A stretch of 64,000 bases of DNA from Actinomyces israelii DSM 43320. Lineage in GTDB: Bacteria; Actinomycetota; Actinomycetes; Actinomycetales; Actinomycetaceae. How positions within the stretch are numbered: the stretch's first letter is position 1; each line of letters opens with the position of its first letter. Location: assembly GCF_000711965.1 (NCBI RefSeq), contig NZ_KL544004.1, forward strand, positions 50,075 to 114,074, read 5' to 3'. Of this stretch, positions 58,558 through 64,000 are shown one piece after another. A model generated the notes under the pieces. The model worked only from the letters and a program-made list of their open reading frames with translations. It was not told where the DNA came from and ran no database searches. The translations under genes were made by a program, and so were the position numbers.

Positions 58558-58780
58558 GAGGGCTCCCTTCGGGGGTACGTAGTGCGGCCGCCCCGTGCCC
58601 GCCTGTCCGAGCCGTGCTCGGAAATGAGCAACAGGTCGTCGCTTCCTTGGAAAACTTTCACACGCGTGCGGGGACCTGGCAAGAGTTCAGCGGTGAGAGG
58701 TGCGTCGACGGCATGTCATTATGCTCACAGCTGGGAGTATTCGGTCCCGGGCGCCTCGCGCTCACGACACGGCCCGGGAC

Positions 58781-61700
58781 TCAGCCCGCAGCCGCCCCCG
58801 CGTCGCCGGCGACCTGAAGAGGGACTGCGCTCGCCCTGGAGACCAGGGCCCCCCGGCCCGGCAGCGTCAGCGCACGGGGGTCGGTCACCGGCCGCAGGGA
58901 GCGCCCCGCCACCTGCGACGCGGGCCCCAGGGCGGGCCACAGCACGACCAGGTCGCCGCGCTCGCGCAGGGTCGCCAGCGGCCCCCGGTAGGTCGCCACG
59001 GTGCGCTCGGTGCTCGCCGAGGCCAGGACCGAGCGCCCGGCCCGCAGGGCCTCCTCGACCCCGACGTGCACGGCCGCCTCGGCCATGTCGAGGTCGTCGA
59101 CCACCAGGAGCTCCTCCGGCGTCTCGTGCCGGCACCGTTGCAGGGCGCGCAGGGCGGTCGTGCGGCCCGAGCCCGGAGGCCCCACCACGAGCACGCACCC
59201 GCGGGGCACCGGCAGCGGCAGGGCGCCGTCCCCGCCCACCGCCCACGTCCCCGGGCCGGGCGGCACCGTGCGGGGGATCGCGGCCAGCCGGCGCGCCGGG
59301 CGCCCCGGGGCCCTGCGGGGCGCCCGCGGCACGATCACCTGGACGGCCAGGGCCCGATCCGCGTCGGCGGCGCCGTCGACAATGACGCCGCGTCCCGCCC
59401 CCGAGCCCGTCACCACCCCGCGCGGCAGGCCCGCCACCGCCGCCTGGGCCGGCTGCGGCGCCCCCAGCACCAGGCGCAGCCCGATCCGGGCCGCCCACCT
59501 CGCGCCGGCCATGGCCAGCGGAGCGGTCACCACCAGGCCCGTGCCCGTCGCCGGGGCCGTGCGCACCATCAGCTCGAGCAGGCCCTGCCCCTCGCCCGGG
59601 CCCAGCACCTCGTCAACGGCGGCGGCCATCGCGTCCGCGTCGTCGACGACGACCAGCTCTCCGGCCAGCTCCCCGGCGGCGGCCAGCGACCACAGCCGCG
59701 TCAGGCGCCGCGGGTCCTCCGGCCCGACGACGGTGCCCAGGCCGGTGCCGGGAACCGCCGCCAGCTGCGGGGGCACGGCCCCCGCCAGGCACAGCGAGAC
59801 GGCCAGGCCCGACTCCAGGGCGGAGGTCGCGGCCGCCAGCGCCGCCGTCGTGCGCCCCGATCCCGGCGAGCCGAGCACGGCCAGGGGCTGGTCCGCGGAC
59901 CACCGCCAGTGGCCCAGCCGCTGCTCCTGCGGGTGGTCCGTGGCCGCCAGGACCAGGCCGTCTGCCGGGCCCGTGGCGGGGCCGAGAGCCACGGCCTCCT
60001 GCGCGCCCAGCGACGTCGGCAGCGGCGGAGCCCAGGGGCGCCACGGCGGGGAGGAGGTGCGGGCGGCGGCGCGCACCTCGGCCACGAGCGCCCCCAGGTG
60101 GGCCTCGGACCCGCACCAGGGCGCCTGAGCCGGCCCGCCCGCGTCGGCGGATCCCGCGCCCGTGACCAGGACCCGCCCGGGGTGCGGGGCGAGGGCGGCG
60201 GCGCCGTCGTGCCCCAGGACGTCCCGGGAGTCACCGACGTCGAGCACGCGCAGGCACACGCGCAGCGTCGTGTTGGCGCGGATGGCCGGCGAGACCGCGC
60301 CCGCGGGCCGCTGGGTGGCCAGCACCAGGTGGATTCCCAGGCTGCGCCCCTGGGCGGCCACCCGCACGAGGCAGTCCAGGACATCGGGGTGCTGGGTCGC
60401 CAGCGTGGCGAACTCGTCGACCGCCACCACGAGCCGGGGCGGCGCCTGGGCGGGAGTCACGGCCCTGACGTCCTTCGCCCCCGCCTCGGCCAGAAGGCGC
60501 TCGCGGCGCCGCACCTCGGCCTCCAGGGAGGCCAGCGCCCGCGCGGTCGCCGCCGGGTCGAGGTCGGTGAGCACCCCGGCGGTGTGCGGCAGGCGGGCCA
60601 GCGGCCCGAAGGCGGCCCCGCCCTTGTAGTCCACCAGGATCAGGGCCAGGCGCGAGGGCGGCAGGCCGAGGGCGAGCTGGAGCAGCCAGGAGGTCAGCAG
60701 CTCGGACTTGCCCGAGCCGGTCGTCCCCGCCATGAGCGCATGAGGGCCGTCACCCACCAGGTCGGCCGTCACCTCCCGCCCGCCGCGGACCCCGAGCACC
60801 GCCGGCAGGGCGCCGGAGCCGCCGCGGGAGACCTGGAGGCGCCAGCGCGCCCCGATACCGTCGCGATCCACGGGCCCGGTGACCTCCTCCAGGGCGACCT
60901 CGTCGGGCGCCGCGACCTCGGCGGAGGCGCGCGAGGAGCCGAGGCCCATGAGCTCGCCCGCCGCCTCCCACCACCGCTCGCCCAGGAGCGGGGCGCCCGA
61001 CGGCGCCGCGCGCACGGTGCGGGCTCTTCCCGGCGGGGCCCCGGGGGCGGCCAGCAGCTCGGCACGGCACGCGGCCGCCTCACGCCCCCAGGTCAGCCGA
61101 TAGCCCTGGTCGGTGGCGGCCACGTGCGCCCGTCCCCGGGCCGCGATCTGCGCGATCCACCACCGCACCGCCGCCCGCGAGGACGGACCGGTCAGCGCCG
61201 TGCGCTGGCCGGCGGCCAGCTCGAGCAGGTCGGCGCGCCTGCGGCGGGCGAGCCAGGCAGTGCGCGGGCCGTCCTGCGCGGCGGCGGCCGCCTGCTCGTC
61301 GGCGCGCACCGCCAGGGACAGCAGCATGGAGGGCGGGTCCGGGTCTCGCCCGCACCAGCCGGCGCCGGCGGGGCGGCGGCGACCACGCTCGCCCCCAGGG
61401 GCCGGGGAGCCCAGCCGCATGACGGCCATGAGCACCATGGGGGCCACCGCCAGCAGCCCGTAGGCACCCCGCCCGGTGGCGCGCATGGCGACGGCCGCCA
61501 CGACGACGAGCATGAGCGCGGCCGCCACCACGGCCGCCCGCACCCAGCGGCGCCGGGAGCGCCCGGCGGGCGCGGGAACCGTGAGGTCGTGGGGGCGGCG
61601 CCGCACCTCCAGCAGGGTGTCGCCCACCAGGACGAGCGCGCCCGCCCGGCAGCGCGCCCGTCGCCGGCCCAGGCTCCGCCACCAGAGGCCGCGACGCACG

Positions 61701-61987
61701 TGGGTGCCGTTGACCGACCCGGCGTCGGCCACGGTCACGGACTTCGCGGTGGTGCCCAGCAGCAGGTGGCGGCGGGAGACGGCGGGGTCGGTCATCACCT
61801 CGCCTCGCCCGACCGTGCCCTCGGCCGGCACCGGCAGGACGAGTCCCGCGTCCGGCCCCGTGAGCACGGCCAGGTGCCAGGGCCGCGACAGCGCCTCCCG
61901 GGCCGCCCGGGCGCCCGCGTGCGGCGCCTCGGCGGGCGGGTCGTGCAGCGTGCCGGGGGCGGGGCCGGCGGGGGAGGGCGAAGGCAT
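58781..61987 (-). CDS. FHA-domain FtsK/EssC-type ATPase (T7SS-like)
   Basis: One thousand sixty-eight residues, ATG 61987. N-terminal FHA domain (about 60-110: GTVGRGEVMTDPAVSRRHLL, GSVNGTHV), two transmembrane helices (about 148-185), then three FtsK/SpoIIIE ATPase modules: MAGTTGSGKSELL (about 413-425) with VVAVDEFATL; LGSPGSGRTTAAL (about 700); and VVGPPGSGRTTAL (about 930). FHA-TM-TM-triple ATPase is the EssC plan of type VII secretion. No WXG100, EccB/D/E or mycosin gene lies in this window, so it is an orphan or belongs to a split system. Confidence 0.85.
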   Translation of the reverse strand: MPSPSPAGPAPGTLHDPPAEAPHAGARAAREALSRPWHLAVLTGPDAGLVLPVPAEGTVGRGEVMTDPAVSRRHLLLGTTAKSVTVADAGSVNGTHVRRGLWWRSLGRRRARCRAGALVLVGDTLLEVRRRPHDLTVPAPAGRSRRRWVRAAVVAAALMLVVVAAVAMRATGRGAYGLLAVAPMVLMAVMRLGSPAPGGERGRRRPAGAGWCGRDPDPPSMLLSLAVRADEQAAAAAQDGPRTAWLARRRRADLLELAAGQRTALTGPSSRAAVRWWIAQIAARGRAHVAATDQGYRLTWGREAAACRAELLAAPGAPPGRARTVRAAPSGAPLLGERWWEAAGELMGLGSSRASAEVAAPDEVALEEVTGPVDRDGIGARWRLQVSRGGSGALPAVLGVRGGREVTADLVGDGPHALMAGTTGSGKSELLTSWLLQLALGLPPSRLALILVDYKGGAAFGPLARLPHTAGVLTDLDPAATARALASLEAEVRRRERLLAEAGAKDVRAVTPAQAPPRLVVAVDEFATLATQHPDVLDCLVRVAAQGRSLGIHLVLATQRPAGAVSPAIRANTTLRVCLRVLDVGDSRDVLGHDGAAALAPHPGRVLVTGAGSADAGGPAQAPWCGSEAHLGALVAEVRAAARTSSPPWRPWAPPLPTSLGAQEAVALGPATGPADGLVLAATDHPQEQRLGHWRWSADQPLAVLGSPGSGRTTAALAAATSALESGLAVSLCLAGAVPPQLAAVPGTGLGTVVGPEDPRRLTRLWSLAAAGELAGELVVVDDADAMAAAVDEVLGPGEGQGLLELMVRTAPATGTGLVVTAPLAMAGARWAARIGLRLVLGAPQPAQAAVAGLPRGVVTGSGAGRGVIVDGAADADRALAVQVIVPRAPRRAPGRPARRLAAIPRTVPPGPGTWAVGGDGALPLPVPRGCVLVVGPPGSGRTTALRALQRCRHETPEELLVVDDLDMAEAAVHVGVEEALRAGRSVLASASTERTVATYRGPLATLRERGDLVVLWPALGPASQVAGRSLRPVTDPRALTLPGRGALVSRASAVPLQVAGDAGAAAG

Positions 61988-62185
61988 GGCACGAGGGTGG
62001 CGCAGTCGGCGCGGCGCGCGCACCGGGGGTGTGGACGGGCGCCCCCCGTCCCCGCGCGAGCCCCGGCTGTGGAGCCCCGCGCCCCGGCCCCTCGCCGAGA
62101 TCGGTCCGCTTCAGCCTCGAGATCGCTCGGGCTGCGGCCCGAGGCCGCAGTCGCGGGACTGGAGGCGGTGTGCCAGGCTGGCCCC

Positions 62186-64000
<1,815 letters not shown>

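Noticed and set aside
58700-62185. Upstream part of a 1407-codon plus-strand frame ending with the SRAP gene
   Set aside because: Only the last 245 codons (from 62186) are real. The rest is antisense to the FtsK/EssC-like gene and Arg/Gly-biased.

Overview
The window is about 70% G+C, has strong G/C bias at third codon positions, and carries [15 protein letters not shown] markers (whiB1 next to pdtaS, SCO6880- and DUF2637-type conjugation proteins, leaderless-looking promoters). It is most likely a chromosome segment from a facultatively anaerobic member of the Actinomycetaceae (Actinomyces-like). The organism is inferred from gene content, not proven.

Region 1 (1-20789) is the right-hand part of an integrated conjugative element. 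It starts inside a low-complexity gene, then runs through two pilin-like small membrane proteins, a SCO6880-family protein, a VirB4-type ATPase, a VirD4-type coupling protein and small cargo/accessory genes. These converge on a MobF relaxase-helicase gene on the other strand, preceded by a triple zinc-ribbon gene. A divergent 385-bp control region, flanked by a perfect 45-bp inverted repeat, separates relaxase expression from a DUF2637 transfer-gene cluster. The right end carries an excisionase-like gene, a HicA-like gene, tandem repeats and hairpins, a tyrosine integrase, and the 3' half of an initiator-type tRNA (20753-20789), which is the attachment-site scar. A strong terminator follows on the host side. 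A shared 20-bp sequence lies upstream of four transcription units in this element.

Region 2 (20790-27484) is chromosomal: a membrane-anchored esterase, a CPBP protease, a NarL-type two-component pair and fumarase. Region 3 (27485-41642) holds a DM13 protein; a DeoR-controlled sugar locus (GH4 glycosidase, PfkB kinase, three-gene ABC importer); VOC, SGNH, DUF1304 and oxidoreductase genes; a PadR regulator; and a four-gene osmoprotectant (OpuC-type) importer.

Region 4 (41614-53139) is a catabolic cluster: a LacI regulator with two operators 100 bp apart, a hydroxypyruvate isomerase-like gene, an MFS sugar transporter broken by an 11-bp duplication, an FSA-type aldolase, a glycyl radical enzyme with its activase, a PTS EIIC-only permease, a ROK kinase and a second DeoR regulator. 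The combination of kinase, glycyl radical enzyme and FSA aldolase suggests a radical-based sugar-phosphate pathway, possibly for 1,5-anhydroglucitol. This is inference.

Region 5 (53249-64000) is core chromosome: folA-thyA-EcsC, OsmC, DUF2505, pdtaS/whiB1 convergent on a bidirectional terminator, an FHA-FtsK/EssC-like ATPase, a SRAP (YedK) protein, and the first 339 codons of ligA. Many genes in regions 2-5 have a -10-like hexamer ending 6-8 bases before the start codon, suggesting widespread leaderless transcription.
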